The translations under genes were made by a program, and so were the position numbers. A stretch of 64,000 nucleotides of DNA from Corticimicrobacter sp040137905. Lineage in GTDB: Bacteria > Pseudomonadota > Gammaproteobacteria > Burkholderiales > Burkholderiaceae_B. The stretch covers positions 34,536 through 98,535 of the forward strand of contig NZ_JBEFDG010000058.1 of the NCBI RefSeq assembly GCF_040137905.1, read 5' to 3'. Every line of letters begins with the position of its first letter. Position 1 is the stretch's first letter. Below, piece after piece: positions 1 to 6,906 of this stretch. The notes beneath the pieces were generated by a model that was not told the DNA's origin, did not search any database, and was given only the letters and a program-made list of their open reading frames with translations.

Positions 1-279
1 ACCTTCGACAGGGACAGCAGCCTGGTCGGGGTATCGACGCACGGTTCCCGCGAATTCGCCCAGGCGCGAGCACTGCAGGCCGATTTCATCGTACTGGGTC
101 CGGTACTGCCGACAGACAGTCATCCCGGGCGTGCGCCGATGGGATGGGACGCCTTCCTCAAGACCACCCGTTCTGCCGGCCTGCCGGCCTATGCACTGGG
201 TGGCGTCACACCGGATCTGCTGCAGACCGCCCGCCAGCACGGCGCACACGGCGTGGCTGGCATACGCGGCTGGTGGTAA
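1..279 (+). CDS. Nudix hydrolase / thiamine-phosphate-synthase fusion, C-terminal part
   Basis: Open from base 1, so the 5' end lies outside the window; 92 residues are visible. The residues read as the end of a thiamine phosphate synthase (ThiE/TenI) TIM barrel: VSTH near residue 11, then ADFIVLGPVLPT, then YALGGVTPD, and a closing GVAGIRGWW. In betaproteobacteria this domain is commonly the C-terminal half of a Nudix/MutT protein encoded beside coaE-zapD, which fits the neighbours here; the Nudix half itself is not visible. It faces the lipoate ligase genes and is followed at once by a strong terminator. The TPS-domain call is secure; the fusion is inferred. Confidence 0.75.
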   Translation, partial: TFDRDSSLVGVSTHGSREFAQARALQADFIVLGPVLPTDSHPGRAPMGWDAFLKTTRSAGLPAYALGGVTPDLLQTARQHGAHGVAGIRGWW

Positions 280-283
280 ATGC

Positions 284-311
284 AAACGGGCCGTACAATG
301 CGGCCCGTTTT
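284..311 (+). terminator. Bidirectional intrinsic terminator
   Basis: AAACGGGCCG (284-293), a 7-base loop and CGGCCCGTTT (301-310) form a perfect 10-bp stem followed by T-rich sequence on the plus strand. The A-rich left flank gives a T-tract on the minus strand, so it can end transcription of both converging genes. Confidence 0.85.
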
Positions 312-340
312 ATCTGGCTGCAGAGAATTTCAGGCCAGAT

Positions 341-1117
341 CTAGGGCACCAGCGCGATCCACTCCGGCGTGAGAAAGCGGGTTTCCATGGCCTTGCGGGC
401 CTTGGCCAGCGTGTCCTCGCCCAGCACACCCGGTGCCAGCAGCGGTGCTTGCTCACGGAATGAATCCAGCATGGCCTGCACCACGGCATCACGACTCAGG
501 CCTGTCTGGCTGCGCAAGGGATCGACACGCTTCTTGGCGCTGGTCGTGCCCTTGTCGGACAGTTTTTCCTTGCCTATCCTCAGGACCTCGAGCATCTTGT
601 CGGCGTCGATATCGTAGGCCATCGTCACATGGTGCAGCACCGCCTTGCCGCGCCGGGCCTGGGCGGCACCGCCGATCTTGCCCCCCGAACTGGTGATGTC
701 GTTGAGCGGCTGATACCAGGCATCGATACCGAGCTTGCGCAAGGCCTGGATCACCCATGAATCGAGAAACTCGTAGCTTTCCTGGAAGCTCATGCCGGCC
801 ACGAACTCGCTGGGAACGCTCAGCGAATAGGTAATGCCATTGCCCGGCTCGATGAACATCGCCCCGCCCCCGCTGATGCGGCGCACCACATTGATACCAT
901 GACGGGCAGCACCCTCGGGATCGATTTCATTCCTGAGCGACTGGAAGCGGCCGATCACGACTGCCGGCTCGGACCACTCCCAGATACGCAGTGTCGGAGG
1001 CCGTATGCCATCACTGACCTCCTGCGTGATCACGTCATCGAGCGCCATGTGCAAGGCAGCTTCCTGCGGTGCCTCGTGGATCAATTGCCAAGGCAGGCTA
1101 TCCCAGCTGCGGCTCAT
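341..1117 (-). CDS. lplA: Lipoate-protein ligase family protein, catalytic domain (LplA type)
   Basis: 258 residues of the biotin/lipoate A/B ligase fold. The RRISGGG loop at about residues 79-85 and the substrate-binding lysine in SGGKIGGAAQ (K147) are both present. These enzymes activate lipoate with ATP and transfer it to a lysine of lipoyl domains (E2 subunits, GcvH). Bacterial LplA normally carries a second C-terminal domain of about 80 residues, which is missing here; it appears to be supplied by the gene directly upstream, which overlaps this one by 4 bp. Octanoyl or biotinyl specificity cannot be excluded from sequence alone. Confidence 0.8.
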   Translation of the reverse strand: MSRSWDSLPWQLIHEAPQEAALHMALDDVITQEVSDGIRPPTLRIWEWSEPAVVIGRFQSLRNEIDPEGAARHGINVVRRISGGGAMFIEPGNGITYSLSVPSEFVAGMSFQESYEFLDSWVIQALRKLGIDAWYQPLNDITSSGGKIGGAAQARRGKAVLHHVTMAYDIDADKMLEVLRIGKEKLSDKGTTSAKKRVDPLRSQTGLSRDAVVQAMLDSFREQAPLLAPGVLGEDTLAKARKAMETRFLTPEWIALVP

Positions 1118-1407
1118 GCCAGTGCCCTCCGCACGACCACGGCAACGGCCTCGGACGAGATACCGAACATCTCGGTACCTGCCGGCAAGGCTGCCGTGAC
1201 GGCGGCGGCGATTTCGGCCTCACTGGCCTCGACCGGCAGGCCTTCCAGCGCGGCATCGATATCGGACAGTGCCTCCGGTGGTTCCAGGAAAAAATCACCG
1301 CTCAGACGGGCATCGATGATCTGACGCCCATCGGTCTCCAGATCAATGACCAGCAGCTTGCCACCAGGGACTTTGTATTCGGCATGCATGTAAAAGGCTT
1401 CCTGCAA
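1114..1407 (-). CDS. Lipoate ligase C-terminal-domain protein (LplB-like)
   Basis: 97 residues beginning with YKVPGGKLLVIDL and containing the GDFFLEP core typical of the lipoate-protein-ligase C-terminal domain (the separate LplB subunit in Thermoplasma). Its stop overlaps the ATG of the catalytic-domain gene by 4 bp, so the two are probably translated together and form a two-subunit ligase. No catalytic residues are expected; in split enzymes this domain is needed for lipoate adenylation. The zapD gene lies 18 bp upstream on the same strand. Confidence 0.75.
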   Translation of the reverse strand: MQEAFYMHAEYKVPGGKLLVIDLETDGRQIIDARLSGDFFLEPPEALSDIDAALEGLPVEASEAEIAAAVTAALPAGTEMFGISSEAVAVVVRRALA

Positions 1408-1425
1408 GATTAAGAAGGCACCGGT

Positions 1426-2178
1426 TCAGAAAGAGCACAGTGCAATCCGGAACGGGATCGTGCGCGTCACCTGCTGAGGCTTCATTTCGCCATCCTGGCA
1501 CGAGAAACGTATCCAGATCATGTATTTGTTGGCGCTGATCTCGGGGAACACACCATGAACCTCATCGACCTGGACCCGCACCAACTGCTGCACCTTGCCA
1601 CCCAGCATATGCTGATAGGCTCCCTGCGGTGCCTCCGCATCGGTCATGCTGCCGGACTGCCGCAGCAGACGCAGGCACAGCGACAGGCTCTGGAACACAG
1701 GCAGGATCACGGCCACCCAGTCGCGCAGGCTGGCACGGCGTTGCTCGATGGGCTTTTGCTGCCAGGCATAGTAGGACGGCATCTCGAACTGGGTGGCACC
1801 ACCCGGCACGCTCAGGCGTCCGCGCAGGCTGGTCAGCCAGTCATTGTCGCGCAGGGCCTGACCGATCTTGCCCTGACTGGCCAGCGCCGCAATGGCCTGC
1901 TCGATGTCGGCCAGGGTTTTTTCCAGCCCGGCCTGGTCGACCGAGGCATGGCCGCGCAATACCAGCAGCGCCTGGCGCTGCCGGTCGAGATCCTGCATGA
2001 CGCTGCCCTTGATGTCGGTACGATCCAGGCATTCGAGAATATCGAACATCGAGCCCATCGCCACCTGATGATGGCGCGCATCCTCGCCCTGGGCGAAGAA
2101 GAACAGCCGGTCGAAGAGACTCTCCAGCCTCAGCAGTATCCGGACACGTTCATTGCATGGATATTCGTACAGGATCAC
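1426..2178 (-). CDS. zapD: Cell division protein ZapD
   Basis: 250 residues, full length for the ZapD/YacF family, opening with MILYEYPCNERVRILLRLE, the conserved start of the helical domain, and ending in a beta-rich domain. ZapD binds the FtsZ C-terminal tail and bundles protofilaments at midcell. It lies 15 bp downstream of coaE on the same strand, the usual pilD-coaE-zapD order. In related genomes yacG commonly follows; here the two lipoate ligase genes do. Confidence 0.93.
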   Translation of the reverse strand: MILYEYPCNERVRILLRLESLFDRLFFFAQGEDARHHQVAMGSMFDILECLDRTDIKGSVMQDLDRQRQALLVLRGHASVDQAGLEKTLADIEQAIAALASQGKIGQALRDNDWLTSLRGRLSVPGGATQFEMPSYYAWQQKPIEQRRASLRDWVAVILPVFQSLSLCLRLLRQSGSMTDAEAPQGAYQHMLGGKVQQLVRVQVDEVHGVFPEISANKYMIWIRFSCQDGEMKPQQVTRTIPFRIALCSF

Positions 2179-2193
2179 AAGCGCTGGAACTCT

Positions 2194-2832
2194 CTATTTT
2201 TGAGGGGTGGAGCGGGTACCGGCACGCCAGGCATCATGAAGCGCACGCGCCTGCCGTGACAGGCAATCGGGCGACACGCTGCCGTCGTTGTCGATGATAT
2301 CATCCGCCGCCGCCAGCCGAGAACCCCTGTCGATCTGCGCCGCCATGACGCGCTCCACGGTTTCGCGCGACAGGCCACTGCGCACGGCCACCCTGGCAAC
2401 CTGCGTCTCTGGGTCGCAATCGACTACGCAGACCCGATCCACGCGATCTCGCCAATGCCCGGACTCTACCAGCAGCGGCACCACGAAGACGATGTATGGC
2501 GGCCGCGCATCACCCGGCCGCGCTGCGGCTGCGGCAGCCCGGTCTGCCGACTGTTGCTGGATCAAAGGATGCAGGATGGCCTCCAGTCGATGGCGGGCCC
2601 CTGGCTGGCGAAACACCAGATCACGCATATATGCGCGATCCAGCGCGCCCTCGGGCGTACGCGCCTGCTCGCCGAAGGCCGCCACGACAGCCTCCATGGC
2701 AGCACCACCCGGCGCAGTCAGCGCATGAGCGATTGCATCGGCATCGATCACTTCTGCGCCCCAGCCGGCCAGAAGCTCGGCCACGCGACTCTTGCCGGAG
2801 CCGATCCCGCCCGTCAGTCCGATTTTCAACAT
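2194..2832 (-). CDS. coaE: Dephospho-CoA kinase
   Basis: 212 residues. The P-loop GGIGSGKS sits at residues 8-15 and the DADAIAH segment follows near residue 33. The enzyme phosphorylates the 3'-OH of dephospho-CoA, the last step of CoA synthesis. The start is the ATG at 2830-2832 (MLKIGLTGG), which puts the P-loop at its family position; the frame stays open far upstream, but that extension lies antisense to or overlaps pilD and has no family match. Part of pilD-coaE-zapD. Confidence 0.95.
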   Translation of the reverse strand: MLKIGLTGGIGSGKSRVAELLAGWGAEVIDADAIAHALTAPGGAAMEAVVAAFGEQARTPEGALDRAYMRDLVFRQPGARHRLEAILHPLIQQQSADRAAAAAARPGDARPPYIVFVVPLLVESGHWRDRVDRVCVVDCDPETQVARVAVRSGLSRETVERVMAAQIDRGSRLAAADDIIDNDGSVSPDCLSRQARALHDAWRAGTRSTPQK

Positions 2833-2852
2833 GCTGCCCCACTCCCCCCTCA

Positions 2853-3530
2853 TCAACCTTGCCATGCCAGCGCCATGATACCGGCAAGTGCCAGCCACGG
2901 CCCGAACGGCAGGGCCTGCCCGGCCCGGCACCATCCCATGACACGTCCCAGCAGCGCAGCCAGCACCCCACAGGCCGACGACACCAGCATCAGGGCAGGC
3001 AGCCACTCCCAGCCCAGCCACGCGCCCAACGCAGCCAGCAGCTTGAAATCCCCATAGCCCATGCCTTCGCGCCCGGTCAGCCGCCTGTATGCCGCAGCCG
3101 CGCACCACAGCACCAGGTAGCCGCCCACGGCACCGAGCACGGCGTCTCGCAACGGAGCCAGCGCGCCGTCCAGATTGACCAGCAACCCGGCCCACAGCAA
3201 AGGCAAGGTCAAGCCATCGGGCAGCAGACAGGTCCTGGCATCGATCCAGGCCAAGGTCAGCAGGCTCGCCCCACAGGCCACCACCGCCATGGACACCCAG
3301 GCATGCGGCGACACAGGCAACCACAGGAACACCACGGTCAGGACCAGTACCAGCGCATGCGCTACCCACTGCAAGGCCGGCGCAGGTCGGCTGCGCGCGA
3401 CCTGCACGGCATCGATCTGCGCCACCAGTCGAGGCGCGATATGGCACAGCACGGCCACCCATGCCTGCAGCAGGACGATGGCCAGCAAGGTTTGCTTCCA
3501 GTTTGCAAGCAGCTCGGACATGGCTCCCAT
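2853..3530 (-). CDS. pilD: Prepilin peptidase, A24 family, short form
   Basis: 225 residues with about seven hydrophobic segments. Both catalytic aspartates of type IV prepilin peptidases are visible: D97 in AWIDART and D161 in GMGYGDFK. The cytoplasmic N-terminal domain with two CxxC zinc pairs, usually associated with N-methylation of the processed pilin, is absent, so the protein is about 50-60 residues shorter than a normal PilD. It is first in the pilD-coaE-zapD block. A second ATG at 3519-3521 is an alternative start; neither has a convincing Shine-Dalgarno sequence. Confidence 0.85.
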   Translation of the reverse strand: MGAMSELLANWKQTLLAIVLLQAWVAVLCHIAPRLVAQIDAVQVARSRPAPALQWVAHALVLVLTVVFLWLPVSPHAWVSMAVVACGASLLTLAWIDARTCLLPDGLTLPLLWAGLLVNLDGALAPLRDAVLGAVGGYLVLWCAAAAYRRLTGREGMGYGDFKLLAALGAWLGWEWLPALMLVSSACGVLAALLGRVMGWCRAGQALPFGPWLALAGIMALAWQG

Positions 3531-3595
3531 TCCCGTTAACGCAACGAACAGCTACACTACCATCGACCCCAATCCTCGCCCAGCCTACTGCGACC

Positions 3596-4294
3596 ATGAT
3601 GACACACAGCCCACGCCCCTCGCCCTCCCTTTTCCTGCGCCGTCCGGGCGTGATCGGCCTTGTGCTGGCGGCCGGCCTGGTCACGGCTGGCTGTGCGCAA
3701 CAGCGCACCCCCGGCTACTATGACCCGCCGCGTGCCAGCTCGGCCACCGACGCCAGCTACCAGCAACAGGAATTGCACAACCGGCCCCGGGCTCAGGCGG
3801 CTTCGCAGATACAGATCCCGCTGCGCGGCGCAGATCGCAACGACCGGCAGGACAGTGCCGAAACAACGGGTGAAGGCCCTGTCGTCCCGTCCACTCCGGC
3901 CACGGCGCAGCTCTATCCGGAGCCCATCACCTTCGCCGGCACGCTGCCTTGCGTCGGCGGCCCGGCCCAGTGTGCGGCACAGCGCATTACGCTCACCCTG
4001 TCGCCCAACGGCCGCTGGCGTACGCGCTCGGTCACGCAGGACAGCCAGGGTCACAGTGGCACAGGCACCGTCGACCAGGGCTGCTGGCAGGCGGTGCTCA
4101 GCACACCGGCCCATGTCCTGCTGTTCAATGCCGACGGCAATGTGCAGGCGGATTTCAGTGCCATCACGCCACAGACCCTGCGGCTGTATGCCTATGGCGG
4201 CCACCAGCCCAGCCTGCACTACAACCTGGCACGCCAGCCCGACCTGGACCCGATCGACGAAGCGGGTGCCAACGCCCCCACTTGCAACAACTGA
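3596..4294 (+). CDS. NlpE-like copper-resistance lipoprotein
   Basis: 232 residues from the first of two adjacent ATGs. A lipoprotein signal ends in VTAGC (acylated C33). After a low-complexity spacer, residues from about 105 resemble the NlpE N-terminal domain: FAGTLPC, a second cysteine seven residues on (in place of the family CxxC), the ITLTLSPNGRW strand and a DQGCW segment. NlpE proteins are outer-membrane lipoproteins linked to copper tolerance and surface sensing. Divergent from pilD (65 bp apart) and convergent with panC (6 bp). Confidence 0.7.
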   Translation: MMTHSPRPSPSLFLRRPGVIGLVLAAGLVTAGCAQQRTPGYYDPPRASSATDASYQQQELHNRPRAQAASQIQIPLRGADRNDRQDSAETTGEGPVVPSTPATAQLYPEPITFAGTLPCVGGPAQCAAQRITLTLSPNGRWRTRSVTQDSQGHSGTGTVDQGCWQAVLSTPAHVLLFNADGNVQADFSAITPQTLRLYAYGGHQPSLHYNLARQPDLDPIDEAGANAPTCNN

Positions 4295-4300
4295 TACGGT

Positions 4301-5170
4301 CTACAGCTCCAGATTGTCGATCAGGCGCGTCCCGCCCAGGCGGGCCGCCACCAGAGCCACCAGCCGATCCGACTCCGCCAGGTCATCGGCCAGGGGAGCC
4401 TGAAGATCTGCGCGACGCCGAATGGCGACATAGTCCACATGCCAGCCATGGCGTTCGAGATCCGCGTACATCGCATTCTCCAGCGCCAGAATATCCGTCG
4501 CTCCGGCCATCATCTGCTGCTGCAGGCCATGCAGGCCGGCATACAGCCGCGTTGCTTCCTTCAACTGTGCCGGCGTCAGGTAGCGATTGCGCGATGACAG
4601 GGCCAGGCCGCTGGTTTCGCGCACGGTATCCTGGGCCAGGATCTGTATCGGCAGCAGGAACTGGCGGCACATGTTGCGCACCACCATCAACTGCTGATAG
4701 TCCTTCTTGCCGAAGACCGCAGCCTGCGGCTGCACGCAGGCAAACAGCTTGAGCACCACCGTGCAGACTCCTTCGAAAAAGCCGGGCCGGAATTCACCTT
4801 CGAGAATGTCGCCCAGGTGCGCCGGGACGCGAACACGGTAGGTCTGGGGTTCGGGATACAGGACCTGCTCGTCCGGCGCAAAGAGGATATCGACCGTGCC
4901 AGCCTGGCGCAGCCTGTCGGCATCATCATCGAGCGTGCGTGGATAGCGGTCGAAATCCTCGTTCGGCCCGAACTGGAGACGGTTGACGAAAATGCTGGTC
5001 ACGACAGGGCCTGCCTGCAGCGCACGAGCCTGCTGCGCCAGTGCCAGGTGGCCGTCGTGCAGGCTGCCCATGGTCGGCACGAACACCGGCCCTTTGTCAT
5101 GCGCCTGCAGTGCTTCGCGCAATGCCTCTACCGTATTTACGACTTGCAAGACCCTTCTCCTTGGAAACAT
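4301..5170 (-). CDS. panC: Pantothenate synthetase
   Basis: 289 residues. MGSLHDGH (34-41) is the HxGH nucleotide-binding motif, FVNRLQFGPNED (61-72) binds pantoate and ATP, and SSRN lies near residue 180. It condenses pantoate and beta-alanine using ATP. I take the ATG at 5168-5170 because it overlaps the upstream ABC-transporter stop as TGATG, indicating translational coupling; an in-frame upstream start would add seven residues. panB is not next to it, which is unusual. Confidence 0.93.
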   Translation of the reverse strand: MFPRRRVLQVVNTVEALREALQAHDKGPVFVPTMGSLHDGHLALAQQARALQAGPVVTSIFVNRLQFGPNEDFDRYPRTLDDDADRLRQAGTVDILFAPDEQVLYPEPQTYRVRVPAHLGDILEGEFRPGFFEGVCTVVLKLFACVQPQAAVFGKKDYQQLMVVRNMCRQFLLPIQILAQDTVRETSGLALSSRNRYLTPAQLKEATRLYAGLHGLQQQMMAGATDILALENAMYADLERHGWHVDYVAIRRRADLQAPLADDLAESDRLVALVAARLGGTRLIDNLEL

Positions 5171-6894
5171 CACGCCTGCAGCGCCAGGCAATCCGTATGG
5201 AACTGTCGCAACGCCGGACGATGTGCCACACTGACGATGGCCATATCCGGGCAGCGCTGGATCAGCAGATTGTAAAGGGAAGTCTCGCTGGCCTCATCCA
5301 GTGCCGAGGTCGCCTCATCCAGGAAAAGATAGGCAGGCCGATGCAGCAGGACACGGGCAAAGGCCAGCTTCTGGCGCTCGCCGGGCGACAGACGTCGGCT
5401 CCAGTCATGGGCGCTGTCCAGCATTCCCCCGATCTGTCCCAGTCCCACATCCTGCAACGCCTGGCGACAGGCCTTCGCAGAAAACGCCTGTTCGGTGGCG
5501 GGGTAGCAAAGACATTGCCGCAGTGTCCCGTCAGGGAGATAGCTCTGCTGGGGCAGAAACAGCATGCGACTGCGATCCGGCACGGCAATGACGCCGACAC
5601 CGTGCGGCCACAGCCCGGCCAGCATGCGCAACAAGGTGCTTTTGCCTGCCCCGGCAGGGCCGGTGATCAACCAGCGCTGCCCTGGCAGGACAGACCAGGA
5701 CAGCGGCCCCGAGAGCCGTTCACCCTCCGGCGTGTAGACACTCAATGCACGCACATGCAGACCGACACGACGCCCCTGCCGCCTGCGCAGACGAGTCACG
5801 GACGTGTCTGCGGAATCACACCCAAGCGCCTGCTCCAGCTCGCCCAGCCGCCAGCAGACCGAGCGCAGCAACGCCAGTTCCTTGTATTGGTAGATGAACC
5901 ACGACAGCGCAGTGCGCACCCGCGTAAACGCCTGGGTCACCTGAATCAGGTCACCCAGGGTCATCAGACCGGCAAAGAACCGCGGCCCGCAGAGCAGGTA
6001 AGGCACCATGGCCCCGGCCTCCGTATAGCCCCGATCAATCAGCGTGATGCGCTTGGTATAGGTCATGACGTGTCGCCAATTGGCACGTACCGCATCAAAA
6101 CGCCGCAACAGCGCAGATTGCTCGGCATGACCACCGCCCAGCAAGGCGATTTGCTCGGCATGCTCGCGCACCCGGATCAGCAGGAAACGGAAATCCGCCT
6201 CTGCCTGCTGCTGCCGATAATCGACCGCCACCATGCGCCGCCCCAGCCTTTCCATGACCAGAGAGCCCAGCACCGCATACAGGATGGCGACCCACAGCAT
6301 ATAGCCGGCCACCTCGAACTGCCGGCCGGCCAGTGACAGCGTCAGCACGCCGGACAGCCCCCAGACGATGACAGAGAAGGACACCAGGTTGGCACTGTGC
6401 TTGAGCAATCCCAGGGACAACTCCAGCACATTGCTGGCCAGCCATTTGAGATCTTCGGCAATGCGCTGGTCAGGATTTTCGACCGTGCCGGCATGGCTGA
6501 TCCGCCAGAATGCATCCTGCCTCAGCCAGCGCGTCAGGAACGCACCGGTCAACCAGTTGCGCCAGCGCATTTCCAGCCCCAGGGCCGTATAGGCACGCGC
6601 GGCATCCATCACCATGCCGACCAGCGCCAGTACAGCCAGTTCGCCCAGCAGGTGCCAGAACGTGGCAATCTGATGTGCCTCCAGCGTGTCATAGAAGTCC
6701 TTCTGCCAGTAGGTAATCAGGACGGCCCGATACACCAGCAACATATCCAGCAGAATCACCAGTGCCAGCAGGCTGCGCCCCTTCCAACGGTCGTCGGACA
6801 CCCAGTAGGCACCGATCAGGTGCCAGGCCGCCCGCCAGGACGGGCGCGGCACCTGATCGGCCTGAGGCAACGGCATCATGCGTTCAGCCCTCAT
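5170..6894 (-). CDS. ABC transporter, fused permease/ATPase, YddA/SbmA-BacA type
   Basis: 574 residues. The N-terminal half holds about six membrane segments of the SbmA/BacA/YddA family (conserved YWQKDFYD at 62-69 and ENPDQRIAEDL at 139-149). The ATPase has Walker A GPAGAGKST (412-420), signature LSPGERQKL (502-510) and Walker B YLFLDEATS (522-530). Relatives move peptides, cobalamin or siderophore-like compounds. It starts 12 bp after the TonB receptor gene, so a role in handling the same ligand is likely, import or export unknown. Its stop overlaps the panC start. Confidence 0.85.
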   Translation of the reverse strand: MRAERMMPLPQADQVPRPSWRAAWHLIGAYWVSDDRWKGRSLLALVILLDMLLVYRAVLITYWQKDFYDTLEAHQIATFWHLLGELAVLALVGMVMDAARAYTALGLEMRWRNWLTGAFLTRWLRQDAFWRISHAGTVENPDQRIAEDLKWLASNVLELSLGLLKHSANLVSFSVIVWGLSGVLTLSLAGRQFEVAGYMLWVAILYAVLGSLVMERLGRRMVAVDYRQQQAEADFRFLLIRVREHAEQIALLGGGHAEQSALLRRFDAVRANWRHVMTYTKRITLIDRGYTEAGAMVPYLLCGPRFFAGLMTLGDLIQVTQAFTRVRTALSWFIYQYKELALLRSVCWRLGELEQALGCDSADTSVTRLRRRQGRRVGLHVRALSVYTPEGERLSGPLSWSVLPGQRWLITGPAGAGKSTLLRMLAGLWPHGVGVIAVPDRSRMLFLPQQSYLPDGTLRQCLCYPATEQAFSAKACRQALQDVGLGQIGGMLDSAHDWSRRLSPGERQKLAFARVLLHRPAYLFLDEATSALDEASETSLYNLLIQRCPDMAIVSVAHRPALRQFHTDCLALQA

Positions 6895-6906
6895 GCCTTG
6901 CTCTCA

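Noticed and set aside
2833..3708. Upstream extension of the coaE frame
   Set aside because: Overlaps pilD on the same strand in another frame and shows no domain; CoaE begins at its P-loop start.
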